This document shows, one piece after another, positions 37,142 to 46,125 of a stretch of 64,000 nt of DNA. Where the stretch lies: positions 6,324,001 through 6,388,000 of the forward strand of contig NZ_CP088156.1 in the NCBI RefSeq assembly GCF_021088345.1, in the 5' to 3' direction. The stretch is from Bradyrhizobium ontarionense. GTDB lineage: Bacteria; Pseudomonadota; Alphaproteobacteria; Rhizobiales; Xanthobacteraceae. The position numbers and the translations under genes were made by a program. The stretch's first letter is position 1. Every line of letters starts with the position of its first letter. A model generated the notes under the pieces. It was not told the DNA's origin, did not search any database, and saw only the letters and a list, made by a program, of their open reading frames with translations.

Positions 37142-37375
37142 ATGCGCTGGAGTGACTCAGCCAAGGGATTTGCGGTCGTCCTGGTGGTGACCGTCGCCGG
37201 ATACCTTTCCACGACCTATGTCGACCACCGATTTGCCGCGCTCGAGGTATCCTCGGATGCGACAACGAGCCCGCCCCCGACATCCTCCGCTTGCGTCGGC
37301 GAAGACGGCCGCTGGCGCAATTGGCCATGGGCGAACGTGCCGATGCTCTCGCCGGCGTGTCGGCACGATCGATAG
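37142..37375 (+). CDS. Small predicted membrane-anchored or exported protein
   Basis: A 77-residue product. Residues 8-27 ([20 protein letters not shown]) are hydrophobic, a signal anchor or uncleaved signal. The rest has a Thr/Pro-rich linker ([11 protein letters not shown]) and a Trp-rich segment, [12 protein letters not shown], with two cysteines that could pair in the periplasm. AAGGGATG lies upstream of the ATG. No family recognised; a real gene is likely but not certain. Confidence 0.5.
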   Translation: MRWSDSAKGFAVVLVVTVAGYLSTTYVDHRFAALEVSSDATTSPPPTSSACVGEDGRWRNWPWANVPMLSPACRHDR

Positions 37376-37638
37376 ACCGTGCAAACGTCGTCGGCCCCAG
37401 CATTACGGTGACAGTGCATTTAATAGCTTTTCGAAATCGGGGCAGCCGTCGCAGCGCGCCTCGGATCAAATGCACTGGCGCGGCCATGTTCGTCGTGTTG
37501 AGGCCCAGGCCCGGGGCAAGCAACTCCCTCGCCGCCGCTGCGACTGCGCCTTTGACTCTGGGTTGCGGAAGTGATGATCTACACCTGATGGTGGGGCGAT
37601 CAAAATCGGGCCAATCACACGCACCCAGGGAGGCGATG

Positions 37639-38379
37639 ATGAACGGCAACGGCAATAGGCTCGTGGCGGAGGCGATCGGCACCTTCTGGCTCACATTCGG
37701 CGGCTGTGGCAGTGCGGTGATCGCTGCTGGGGTGCCTGATGTCGGGATCGGCATGCTTGGCGTGGCCCTCGCTTTCGGTCTCACGGTGCTGACCATGGCC
37801 TACGCGATCGGGCACATCTCCGGCTGTCATCTCAATCCGGCGGTGACGGTGGGGCTGGCCTGCGGCGGCCGGTTTCCGACCAGCCTGATCGTGCCCTACA
37901 TCATCGCGCAGGTCGTCGGCGCGATCGTCGCAGCTGCGGTGCTGTATGCGATCGCCAGCGGTGCCCCGGACTTCAGTCTCGCCGGCGGCTTTGCCGCCAA
38001 CGGCTATGCCGAGCATTCGCCCGGCAAATACGGGCTCGGCGCCTGCCTGCTCACCGAGTTCGTGCTGACCATGATGTTCCTGTTCGTCATCATGGGGTCG
38101 ACCCACGGCAAGGCACCGGCCGGATTTGCCCCGATCGCGATCGGTCTCGCCCTGACGCTCATTCACCTCATCAGCATTCATGTGACCAACACGTCGGTGA
38201 ACCCGGCGCGCAGCACCGGGCCGGCGCTGTTCGTGGGCGGCTGGGCGCTGGCGCAGCTCTGGCTGTTCTGGGTGGCGCCGCTGCTCGGCGGCGCGGCCGG
38301 CGGCTTCCTCTATAGCTGGCTCAGCCCGGAGCCGGCCGGCGATGTGACAGGTCAGAGCGTGATCGAGAGGAGTGCGTAG
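37639..38379 (+). CDS. aqpZ: Aquaporin Z
   Basis: Inner-membrane water channel of the MIP family, 246 residues with six membrane segments. The two NPA loops are HLNPAVTV and SVNPARS. The arginine after the second NPA, the Thr in [11 protein letters not shown] and the His in [10 protein letters not shown] match the narrow, water-selective filter of E. coli AqpZ, so glycerol transport is unlikely. Two ATGs are adjacent (37636 and 37639); the second has better spacing from GGGAGG. It is monocistronic. Confidence 0.95.
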   Translation: MNGNGNRLVAEAIGTFWLTFGGCGSAVIAAGVPDVGIGMLGVALAFGLTVLTMAYAIGHISGCHLNPAVTVGLACGGRFPTSLIVPYIIAQVVGAIVAAAVLYAIASGAPDFSLAGGFAANGYAEHSPGKYGLGACLLTEFVLTMMFLFVIMGSTHGKAPAGFAPIAIGLALTLIHLISIHVTNTSVNPARSTGPALFVGGWALAQLWLFWVAPLLGGAAGGFLYSWLSPEPAGDVTGQSVIERSA

Positions 38380-38540
38380 GGATTTGTCCTTACGCGGTCA
38401 CATCGCGCAGAGTCGTTGGCCGGCCGAGTCCTGGTCATTTGACGTGTCGGCCATTGGATCGTCGGCCTTTGTCAGCTCTGGACGGGCCGCAAAGAGCGGC
38501 ATTGCCGTCCGCCGACCGATGTTCGGCTGGCGACCCGTCC

Positions 38541-38855
38541 TCACGGCACGACCGCGCGGGCCAGTTCCTCGAGTGCCGCGCGCCGGCTCTCGTTGAATTT
38601 GTCGAGGCGCCATTGCGGGATACTGCTCCAGTCCTGCCCGGCGAGATCGCAGGCGAGTGCGACGGGATCGTTGTGCAGCAACAGGTCGCGTTCGGCCCGC
38701 GGCGCCGCGTCGTAGCGCGACCAGAGCTCCCGCACCGCCCGCGCGGCGTCGTCCTGCGTCATTCCGAACACCTGAACCAGCGCGGCCTGCGTCATGGCCT
38801 GGTGGCGTTCGTGGATGCGGATGCGGGAGTCGTCGTCCAGCTGCTCGATGTGCAT
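38541..38855 (-). CDS. Small hypothetical protein, partner of DUF3990 gene
   Basis: A 104-residue acidic, helical protein beginning MHIEQLDDDSRIRIHERHQ. A GGAG site precedes the ATG. It starts 24 bp downstream of the DUF3990 gene stop on the same strand, so the two are almost certainly one operon. No DNA-binding domain is obvious. By position it may be the antitoxin or immunity protein of the pair, but the order (effector first) and lack of homology make this a guess. Confidence 0.65.
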   Translation of the reverse strand: MHIEQLDDDSRIRIHERHQAMTQAALVQVFGMTQDDAARAVRELWSRYDAAPRAERDLLLHNDPVALACDLAGQDWSSIPQWRLDKFNESRRAALEELARAVVP

Positions 38856-38879
38856 GGCCTGATCTCCAACGGGAGCCTC

Positions 38880-39383
38880 TCACGGGAACAGCGGATTGCC
38901 GGTCGCGATGCCGCCGACCGGCGCGCCCAGCGCGGCGACCGCGTTGGCCCCGATGCAGCAGATCTGATCGCAATTGGCGTAGGTGATCGACTGCGGAAAT
39001 GCCGCGACGGGGCCATGGACAAGCTCGTAAGCAGTGCCTCCGCTCCGGCCATGCGTCGCACTTCCGAGCCGATTGAATAGCACGAAATCATGATAGTCGC
39101 TATCGGCCAGGACGAAGGTGAGATGCTCGCAGGCCGCAGCCAGATCCCGGTCCATGTCGTAGCTCAGCACCGCCGCGACGCCGGTGGCGTGGGACGGCAG
39201 GTTTCTCACCTTCTGATTGGCCCATTGCTGGGCCTGATGCAGCGTCGTGGTGACATAGAAGCCCTGGCCGAAATCGGCGGCGCCGCGTCCGGCGCGCGGG
39301 TTGATGCCATGGCTCACGATCAGCTGCGCATTCGCCAGCGTCGTCCCGTGATAGACCCGCGCCGGTGCGTTGCTCCAAGCCAC
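38880..39383 (-). CDS. DUF3990 family protein (ADP-ribosyltransferase-like)
   Basis: A 167-residue protein whose N-terminus, VYHGTTLANAQLIVSHGI followed by GADFGQGFYVTTTLHQA-type spacing, matches DUF3990, a family with the ADP-ribosyltransferase fold: the His-Gly-Thr and the Phe-Tyr-x-Thr segments correspond to the first two parts of the NAD site. The third (Glu) part is not obvious; Asp-rich DSDYHDFV may stand in. A GTG start is used (GGAG upstream). DUF3990 proteins are usually encoded with small partners and are considered toxin-like; activity is unproven. Confidence 0.8.
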   Translation of the reverse strand: MAWSNAPARVYHGTTLANAQLIVSHGINPRAGRGAADFGQGFYVTTTLHQAQQWANQKVRNLPSHATGVAAVLSYDMDRDLAAACEHLTFVLADSDYHDFVLFNRLGSATHGRSGGTAYELVHGPVAAFPQSITYANCDQICCIGANAVAALGAPVGGIATGNPLFP

Positions 39384-39749
39384 AGCCGCATTTCTCCGCC
39401 CTGATCGCCGCCGATCGTATCACGGGTCGATTTCGTTTTGGCAGGAACGCCGCGCGCAATCCCGCTCCATGCCGGTCTTGCCGCCGGCGTTGCGCATTCC
39501 ATCGTGATCGAACCCTGCGGGCGCTTCGGCTGCACCGGCCTTAGGGATCTCGTCTTCCTGCCCGCCGGCAAGGCCCTGCTGTCGCGGCGCGCGAGGGCGA
39601 GCAGCAAGCGCCACGCGGTCGTCGTGCGTTTCAGCCGGACGCGCGGCCGGTACGAGCGGCAGGGGCTGCTGGTCGAGCCGCAGGTGCTGGCTGAGCAGGG
39701 TGAACGGATCGCGGGAGCGGCGCGGAGTCGTCGCCCGTTTTGGCCGCGC
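39384..39749. other. Gap between the FlgC-like and DUF3990 genes
   Basis: No gene with a usable start is evident. On the minus strand, the frame that continues past the FlgC-like stop codon (TGA at 39750-39752) stays open for about 110 codons, reading FTLLSQHLRLDQQPLPLVP, then AARPRAPRQQGLAGGQEDE, to a TGA near 39420. It has coding-like composition but no ATG, and could be a decayed 3' portion or chance in GC-rich DNA. Confidence 0.35.
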
Positions 39750-40160
39750 TCACACCTTCATGTCGATCACGGTCCGGCTCATCTCGTCGCTCGCCGTCAG
39801 CACGCGCGCATTGGCCGCGAAGCTGTACTTGGCGACCAACTGGCTGATCATCTCCTGCGCGAGATCGACATTGGGCGCGGCGACCAGGCCGTCCTTGTTG
39901 GCGAAGGGAGCCGTCGGATCGTAGCTCGCCGACGTCGCGGAGCTTGCGGTGGTGACGGTGGTCTGCGTGCCGCCGCCGGCTACATCGCTTTGCACCAGCT
40001 CGAGCGGCGAATAGGCTTTCGGCGCGTTCGCCGGCAGCGTGCCGTTGGCGTCGGGCAGCGCACCCGTGCTCCTGGCATTCGCGACGTTCGAGGCGGAGAC
40101 CTCGAGCCGGCGCGACGCCGCGTTCATGCCGGAGACTGCGATGGTGGCGATGCTGCTCAT
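39750..40160 (-). CDS. Orphan flagellar basal-body rod protein (FlgC-like)
   Basis: A 136-residue protein of the rod/hook family. The N-terminus MSSIATIAVSGMNAASRRL-EVSASNVAN has the conserved SxNVAN motif, and the C-terminus (MISQLVAKYSFAANARVL) has the helical rod end. FlgC normally has about 135-140 residues with the sequence LxISASGMxAQ at the start, so it is a divergent paralogue. No other flagellar genes lie nearby. The ATG at 40160 gives the canonical start; an upstream extension is unlikely. It may be an accessory rod subunit or an evolving relic. Confidence 0.8.
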   Translation of the reverse strand: MSSIATIAVSGMNAASRRLEVSASNVANARSTGALPDANGTLPANAPKAYSPLELVQSDVAGGGTQTTVTTASSATSASYDPTAPFANKDGLVAAPNVDLAQEMISQLVAKYSFAANARVLTASDEMSRTVIDMKV

Positions 40161-40397
40161 GCGTGCCTTGTCGAGGCGTGGTGGAACGCCAACTAAACCC
40201 TTCGCCCGGTAAGCAAGGGTCAAGCTCGACCGCAAAATCAGAACGATCGGAGCAAGGCTCCGTTCACCATTGGCCCTCGCGGCGCCGGCGTGTTTGGCGG
40301 CCCTTCGTCCTCACCGCGGCGCGGGTATGCGAGGCAGGCGCCACCATGTGACGGTCGGCCGCGAGACCCGATCATTGGACGGGTGCCGGGCTATTGC

Positions 40398-40416
40398 TCA
40401 TATCAAGGGCATATGA
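40398..40416. promoter_or_regulatory. Candidate operator upstream of the SorC-type regulator
   Basis: Perfect dyad TCATAT-CAAGGGC-ATATGA. The right half with its flanks, GGGCATATGATC, matches GAGCATATGTTC in the dyad at 41627-41657 in 10 of 12 positions. This suggests that the regulator controls its own gene and the uptake operon. The rest of the 406-bp gap (40161-40566) holds nothing else I can name. Confidence 0.45.
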
Positions 40417-40566
40417 TCTGCTGGATGGACGATGTCCGCCCGGTCTGGGGATGGCGGCCCGACGCTGTTCTCGACGCCGCGGCGGCCATGTCATAGAGCC
40501 GTCCGGTCAGCGGAAAAGCCGCCATGCAGGCGTGCGGGATATCTGGGAGGAGGCCGGCTCGGCGCC

Positions 40567-41517
40567 ATGGCGGGCAGCGATAGCGAAAAATCACGGCTCG
40601 ACGACGCCGCTCGCGCCGGCTGGCTCTATTTCATCGCCGGCCACACCCAGGACGAGATCGCCCGGATGCTCCAGGTGTCGCGCGCCTCGGCGCAGCGGCT
40701 GGTCTCGCTGTGTCTGGCCGAGCGGCTGATCACGTTCCGGCTCGAGCATCCCATCGCCTCCTGCATGGCGCTGGCGGCCCGGCTCAAGGAACGCTTCGCG
40801 CTGGTGCATTGCGAGGTGGTGCCGACCGACCCGGCCGCGCCCGCCGGCGCCGCCGGCATTGCCGAGCGCTGCGCCAACCTGCTCGAAACCACTTTGCGCA
40901 CCGAGACGCCCGTCATCATCGCGCTCGGCACCGGCCGTGCCGTGCGCGCCGCGGTCGAGCGCGTCTCGCCGATCGACCGGCCCGAACACCAGATCGTCTC
41001 GCTGGTCGGCAACATCCTGGCAGACGGCTCGGCGAGCTTCTTTGATACTGTGGGGCGCCTCGCCGACCGCACCGGCGCGCGGCACTATCCGATGCCGCTG
41101 CCGTTCCTGATGGGCTCGGAGGACGAGCGCGACCGCATGGTCCGGCTCGACGCGATCGCCAAGGTCAAGGCGGTGGCCGACAAGGCCGACCTGAAGCTGG
41201 TCGGCATCGGGCAGATGGACCAGAAGGCGCAGATGCATGTCGACGGCTTCGTCACCCGCGACGAGCTCACCGAAATGATGCGGCTCGGCGCCATCGGTGA
41301 GATCACCGGCTGGGCCTATGATGCCGGGGGCCGGGTGATCGCCGGCGGCACCAACCGGCGGCTCACCAGCATTCCGCCCGAGGTGCCGGCCCGTGCGATG
41401 ACGATCGCCGCGGCGCTTGGTCCGGCCAAGATCCCGGCGATCCGGGCAGCTTTGATTGGGCGGCTGATCAACGGCTTGATCACCGACGAGGCCACGGCGC
41501 GCGCCATTCTGGCGTAA
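40567..41517 (+). CDS. SorC/DeoR-family sugar-binding transcriptional regulator
   Basis: A 316-residue regulator. Residues about 10-60 form a helix-turn-helix (FIAGHTQDEIARMLQVSRASAQRLVSLC shows the recognition helix), and the rest is the SorC sugar-phosphate-sensing domain (GTGRAVRAAVE, LVGNILADGSASFFD, VGIGQMDQKAQMHVDGFV and GAIGEITGWAYD). Such proteins respond to phosphorylated sugars. It lies 165 bp upstream of, and in the same direction as, the polyol uptake operon, so it is the likely regulator of that operon, induced by a polyol- or ketose-phosphate (inference). Confidence 0.92.
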   Translation: MAGSDSEKSRLDDAARAGWLYFIAGHTQDEIARMLQVSRASAQRLVSLCLAERLITFRLEHPIASCMALAARLKERFALVHCEVVPTDPAAPAGAAGIAERCANLLETTLRTETPVIIALGTGRAVRAAVERVSPIDRPEHQIVSLVGNILADGSASFFDTVGRLADRTGARHYPMPLPFLMGSEDERDRMVRLDAIAKVKAVADKADLKLVGIGQMDQKAQMHVDGFVTRDELTEMMRLGAIGEITGWAYDAGGRVIAGGTNRRLTSIPPEVPARAMTIAAALGPAKIPAIRAALIGRLINGLITDEATARAILA

Positions 41518-41626
41518 CGGGTCGGCCACGCCGCTGCTCCCATTCTTCAATCTCAGGACTGATCCCCGTCGCGCCGCACAACCTGTAGGCGCCGGCGAAC
41601 GCTTGACAAAGCATGACCAGTGTTGT

Positions 41627-41657
41627 GAACATCAGCTCAGCCCGTGAGCATATGTTC
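41627..41657. promoter_or_regulatory. Candidate operator/promoter of the polyol operon
   Basis: Dyad GAACATCAGCTCA - GCCCG - TGAGCATATGTTC; 11 of 13 arm bases are complementary. It lies 26 bp upstream of the binding-protein start. A TTGACA box at 41603-41608 stands 18-20 bp before it, so a bound regulator would overlap the -10 region. It shares a half-site with 40398-40416. Confidence 0.55.
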
Positions 41658-41682
41658 AAAAGACACGGGAAGGGAGGACACC

Positions 41683-43014
41683 GTGAAGATCATCTTCACT
41701 CGGACGAGCATGCTTGCCGCCCTGATGGGCGCCGCCGCGCTGCTGACCGCCGCGCCCGCAATGGCCGAGACCAGCCTGACCATCGCCACCGTCAACAATG
41801 GCGACATGATCAGGATGCAGGGCCTGACGAGCGAATTCACCAAGGCCAATCCCGACATCTCCGTGAAATGGGTGACCCTGGAAGAAAACATGCTGCGCCA
41901 GCGCGTCACCACCGACATCGCCACCAAGGGCGGCCAGTTCGACGTCCTCACCATCGGCACCTACGAGGTGCCGATCTGGGCCAAGAAGAACTGGCTGGTG
42001 CCGCTCGACAAGCTCGGCGCCGACTACGACGTGGGCGACATCCTGCCGAAGATCAAGGATGCGGTGTCGGTCGACGGCAAGCTCTATGCGGCGCCGTTCT
42101 ACGGCGAGAGCTCGATGGTGATGTACCGCACCGACCTGTTCGACAAGGCCGGGCTGAAGATGCCGGAGAGCCCGACCTGGGACTTCGTGATCGACGCCGC
42201 CAAGAAGCTCACCGACAAGCAGGGCGGCGTGTTCGGTATCTGCCTGCGCGGCAAGGCCGGCTGGGGCGAGAACATGGCATTCCTGACCGCGATGTCGAAC
42301 TCGTTCGGCGCGCGCTGGTTCGACGAGAAATGGCAGCCGCAGTTCAACACGCCGGAATGGAAGAAGACGCTGTCGACCTATGTCGACCTGATGAAGGAAG
42401 CCGGCCCTCCCGGCGCCAGCTCCAACGGCTTCAACGAGAACCTCGCGCTGTTCAACTCGGGCAAATGCGCGATGTGGATCGATGCGACGGTTGCTGCCTC
42501 GTTCGTGACCAACCCGAAGGACTCCAAGGTCGCCGACAAGGTTGGCTTCGCGTTGGCGCCGAACACCGGCCTCGGCAAGAACGCCAACTGGCTGTGGGCG
42601 TGGAGCCTCGCGGTCCCCGCCGGCTCGCAGAAGGTCGAGGCGGCCGAGAAGTTCATCGCCTGGGCGACCAGCAAGGACTATCTCAAGCTGGTGGCATCCA
42701 AGGACGGCTGGGCCAACGTGCCGCCAGGCACCCGCACCTCGCTCTACAAGAACGAGGAGTACCTGAAGGTCGCGCCGTTCGCCAAGCTGACGCTCGCCTC
42801 GATCGATGCCGCCGATCCGAACAAGCCGACGGTGAAGCCGGTGCCGTATGTCGGCGTGCAGTATGCCGCCATTCCTGAGTTCCAGGGCATCGGCACGGCG
42901 GTCGGACAGCAGTTCTCCGCTGCGCTCGCCGGCTCGATGACGGTCGATGCGGCACTCGCGGCGGCACAGTCCTCCACCGAACGCGAGATGAAGCGCGCCG
43001 GCTACATCAAATAG
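41683..43014 (+). CDS. smoE: Sorbitol/mannitol-type ABC transporter substrate-binding protein
   Basis: Periplasmic binding protein of the family-1 sugar type, 443 residues, like the Rhodobacter SmoE/MtlE polyol-binding proteins. The signal peptide is LAALMGAAALLTAAPAMA, cleaved before ETSLTIATVN. A GTG start is used with GGGAGG upstream. Body motifs such as DVLTIGTYEVPIWAKK, APFYGESSMVMYRTDLF and ALFNSGKCAMWIDATVAASFV fit the family. It is the first gene of a seven-gene run. An exact polyol (sorbitol, mannitol, arabitol) is not determinable from sequence. Confidence 0.9.
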   Translation: MKIIFTRTSMLAALMGAAALLTAAPAMAETSLTIATVNNGDMIRMQGLTSEFTKANPDISVKWVTLEENMLRQRVTTDIATKGGQFDVLTIGTYEVPIWAKKNWLVPLDKLGADYDVGDILPKIKDAVSVDGKLYAAPFYGESSMVMYRTDLFDKAGLKMPESPTWDFVIDAAKKLTDKQGGVFGICLRGKAGWGENMAFLTAMSNSFGARWFDEKWQPQFNTPEWKKTLSTYVDLMKEAGPPGASSNGFNENLALFNSGKCAMWIDATVAASFVTNPKDSKVADKVGFALAPNTGLGKNANWLWAWSLAVPAGSQKVEAAEKFIAWATSKDYLKLVASKDGWANVPPGTRTSLYKNEEYLKVAPFAKLTLASIDAADPNKPTVKPVPYVGVQYAAIPEFQGIGTAVGQQFSAALAGSMTVDAALAAAQSSTEREMKRAGYIK

Positions 43015-43066
43015 GCGCGCCAAGGTTATCAGCTCGAAACCAAAACTCCTCCCGAGCTGATCACTG

Positions 43067-43103
43067 GCGGCCATCCCTCCCCACGGGGATGGCCGCATTT
43101 TCT
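43067..43103 (+). terminator. Intra-operon terminator-like hairpin after smoE
   Basis: Stem GCGGCCATCCC / GGGATGGCCGC (11 perfect pairs), a loop of 8, then ATTTTCT. It sits 53 bp after the binding-protein stop. Partial termination here would give more binding protein than permease, as is common in ABC operons; the short U-run makes it weak. Confidence 0.7.
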
Positions 43104-43130
43104 CTCCGATGGGGCCGGCATGCGAGCTTC

Positions 43131-43218
43131 GTAGGGTGGGCAAAGCGAAGCGTGTCCACCGCGCCCCGGCAAAGGTGAAGATGGTGGGCACGGCGTTTTG
43201 CGCCTTTGCCCACCCTAC
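43131..43218. repeat. Intergenic palindromic repeat, family A (second copy)
   Basis: Starts GTAGGGTGGGCAAAG and ends CTTTGCCCACCCTAC, exactly as the longer unit at 1170-1325. The inside (CGAAGCGTGTCCACCGC / GGTGGGCACGGCG) is different and shorter. It lies within the gap between smoE and smoF. Confidence 0.8.
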
Positions 43219-43233
43219 GCGAGTTATCAGCTC

Positions 43234-43315
43234 GTCATTGCGAGGAGCCCAAGGCGACGAAGCAATCCAGAGTCCCGCCCGCGACACTGGATTGCGTCGC
43301 TTCGGTCGCAATGAC
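43234..43315. repeat. Intergenic palindromic repeat, family B (GTCATTGCGAG type)
   Basis: Left arm GTCATTGCGAGGAGC, then GCGACGAAGCAATCCAG; right arm CTGGATTGCGTCGCTTC, then GTCGCAATGAC, giving two nested pairings. Copies of this family also occur at 57737-59088 (split by an insertion sequence) and 63989-64000 (cut by the window end). Here it abuts family A in the smoE-smoF gap, leaving 32 bp before smoF. Confidence 0.85.
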
Positions 43316-43347
43316 GATGCCGCTGTGCGCGAACGAGGACAACCAAC

Positions 43348-44220
43348 ATGGCCACCAGACAGACGCAAATCCTGGCCCGCGCGCTGCTGTCGCCCGCGGT
43401 CATCCTGCTGTTCATCTGGATGATCGTGCCGCTGGCGCTGACGGTCTACTTCTCGACCCTGCACTACAGCCTGCTCGATCCCGGCTCGGAGAGCTTCGTC
43501 GGCCTGGAGAATTTCGAGTACTTCCTCACCGACCCCGCCTTCCTCGCCTCGCTGCAGAACACGCTCGTCCTGGTCGGCTCGGTGCTGCTGCTCACGATCG
43601 GCCTCGGCATTCCCCTGGCGATCCTGCTCGACCAGCCGGTGATCGGCCGCAACATCATCCGCCTGATGGTGATCGCGCCGTTCTTCGTGATGCCGACCGT
43701 CAGCGCGCTGGTGTGGAAGAACCTGCTGATGCACCCCGTGTCCGGCCTGTTCGCGTGGATCGCGACCTCGCTCGGGATGACGCCGATCGACTGGTTCACC
43801 GACGCCCCGCTGCTCGCCGTCATCTTCATCGTCGCCTGGCAGTGGCTGCCGTTCGCGACCCTGATCCTGTTGACCGCGCTGCAGTCGCTCGACGAGGAAC
43901 AGAAGGAGGCGGCCGAGATGGACGGCGCCAGCGCGGTGTCGCGCTTCATCTATCTGACCGTGCCGCATCTGGCGCGCCCGATCACGGTGGTGATCCTGAT
44001 CGAGACCATCTTCCTGCTCACCGTGTTCGCCGAGATCTTCGTCACGACAGGCGGCGGGCCTGGATTGCAGACCACCAACATCGCCTTCCTGGTCTATTCG
44101 CAGGCGCTGATCCAGTTCGATGTCGGCACCGCCTCGGCGGGCGGCCTCGTTGCTGTCGTCATCGCCAACATCGTCGCCTTCTTCCTGGTCCGCATCGTCG
44201 GCCGCAATCTGGAGGCGTGA
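43348..44220 (+). CDS. smoF: ABC transporter permease (polyol), first subunit
   Basis: Inner-membrane permease of the MalF/SmoF type, 290 residues with six membrane segments. The cytoplasmic EAA loop that docks the ATPase reads EEQKEAAEMDGASAVSRF. The hydrophobic N-terminus (LLSPAVILLFIWMIVPL) acts as the first segment. It pairs with the permease at 44225 (4 bp apart), the ATPase at 45071 and the binding protein upstream. Confidence 0.93.
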   Translation: MATRQTQILARALLSPAVILLFIWMIVPLALTVYFSTLHYSLLDPGSESFVGLENFEYFLTDPAFLASLQNTLVLVGSVLLLTIGLGIPLAILLDQPVIGRNIIRLMVIAPFFVMPTVSALVWKNLLMHPVSGLFAWIATSLGMTPIDWFTDAPLLAVIFIVAWQWLPFATLILLTALQSLDEEQKEAAEMDGASAVSRFIYLTVPHLARPITVVILIETIFLLTVFAEIFVTTGGGPGLQTTNIAFLVYSQALIQFDVGTASAGGLVAVVIANIVAFFLVRIVGRNLEA

Positions 44221-44224
44221 GCTC

Positions 44225-45055
44225 ATGGCGCGCAAGGTCACCGGACGTCATGTCGTGATCTCGACGGTAGCCGCGTGGCTCGCCGGGTTCGTGATCTTCT
44301 TCCCGATCCTGTGGATGGTGCTGGCGAGCTTCAAGACCGAGCTAGAGGCGTTCGCGACGCCGCCATCGTTCCTGTTCTTCCACTGGACCACCGAGAACTA
44401 CGCCACCGTGCAGGAGCGCAGCGACTACCTGCATCACGCACTGAACTCGCTGATCGTCGCCGGCGGATCGACCTTGATTGCGATGTTGATCGCGATTCCC
44501 GCGGCATGGTCGATGGCGTTCTCGCCGACCAAGCGCACCAAGGACATCCTGCTCTGGATGCTCTCGACCAAGATGATGCCGCCGGTCGGCGTGCTCGTTC
44601 CGATCTACCTGATCTACAAGAACATGGGGCTGCTCGACACCCGCAGCGGGCTGGTCTTCATCCTGTGCCTCGGCAATCTGCCGATCGTGATCTGGATGCT
44701 GTTCACCTACTTCAAGGAGATCCCGAAGGACATCCTGGAAGCGGCGCGGATGGACGGCGCCACGATCGGCCGCGAGCTGATCTACGTGCTGACGCCGATG
44801 GCGATTCCCGGGCTGGCCTCGACCATGCTGCTCAACCTGATCCTGGCCTGGAACGAGGCGTTCTGGACCTTGAACCTGTCGACCCTGAATGCGGCGCCGC
44901 TGACGACCTTCATCGCCTCCTATTCGAGCCCGGAAGGCCTGTTCTGGGCGCGGCTGTCGGCGGCCTCCACGCTCGCGATCGCGCCGATCCTGATCATCGG
45001 CTGGTTCAGCCAGAAGCAGCTCGTGCGCGGGCTGACCTTCGGCGCAGTGAAATAA
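44225..45055 (+). CDS. smoG: ABC transporter permease (polyol), second subunit
   Basis: Inner-membrane permease of the MalG/SmoG type, 276 residues with six membrane segments. The EAA loop reads EIPKDILEAARMDGATIGREL. The start ATG is 4 bp after the smoF stop, so translation is coupled. The conserved LAWNEAFWTLNLS near the C-terminus is typical of SmoG-like permeases. Confidence 0.93.
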   Translation: MARKVTGRHVVISTVAAWLAGFVIFFPILWMVLASFKTELEAFATPPSFLFFHWTTENYATVQERSDYLHHALNSLIVAGGSTLIAMLIAIPAAWSMAFSPTKRTKDILLWMLSTKMMPPVGVLVPIYLIYKNMGLLDTRSGLVFILCLGNLPIVIWMLFTYFKEIPKDILEAARMDGATIGRELIYVLTPMAIPGLASTMLLNLILAWNEAFWTLNLSTLNAAPLTTFIASYSSPEGLFWARLSAASTLAIAPILIIGWFSQKQLVRGLTFGAVK

Positions 45056-45070
45056 CGAAAGGCTGGGACC

Positions 45071-46078
<1,008 letters not shown>

Positions 46079-46125
46079 GAGGTGACGCCCCCTCCGGGTG
46101 TCAACGACAACAACGGACCACGACG

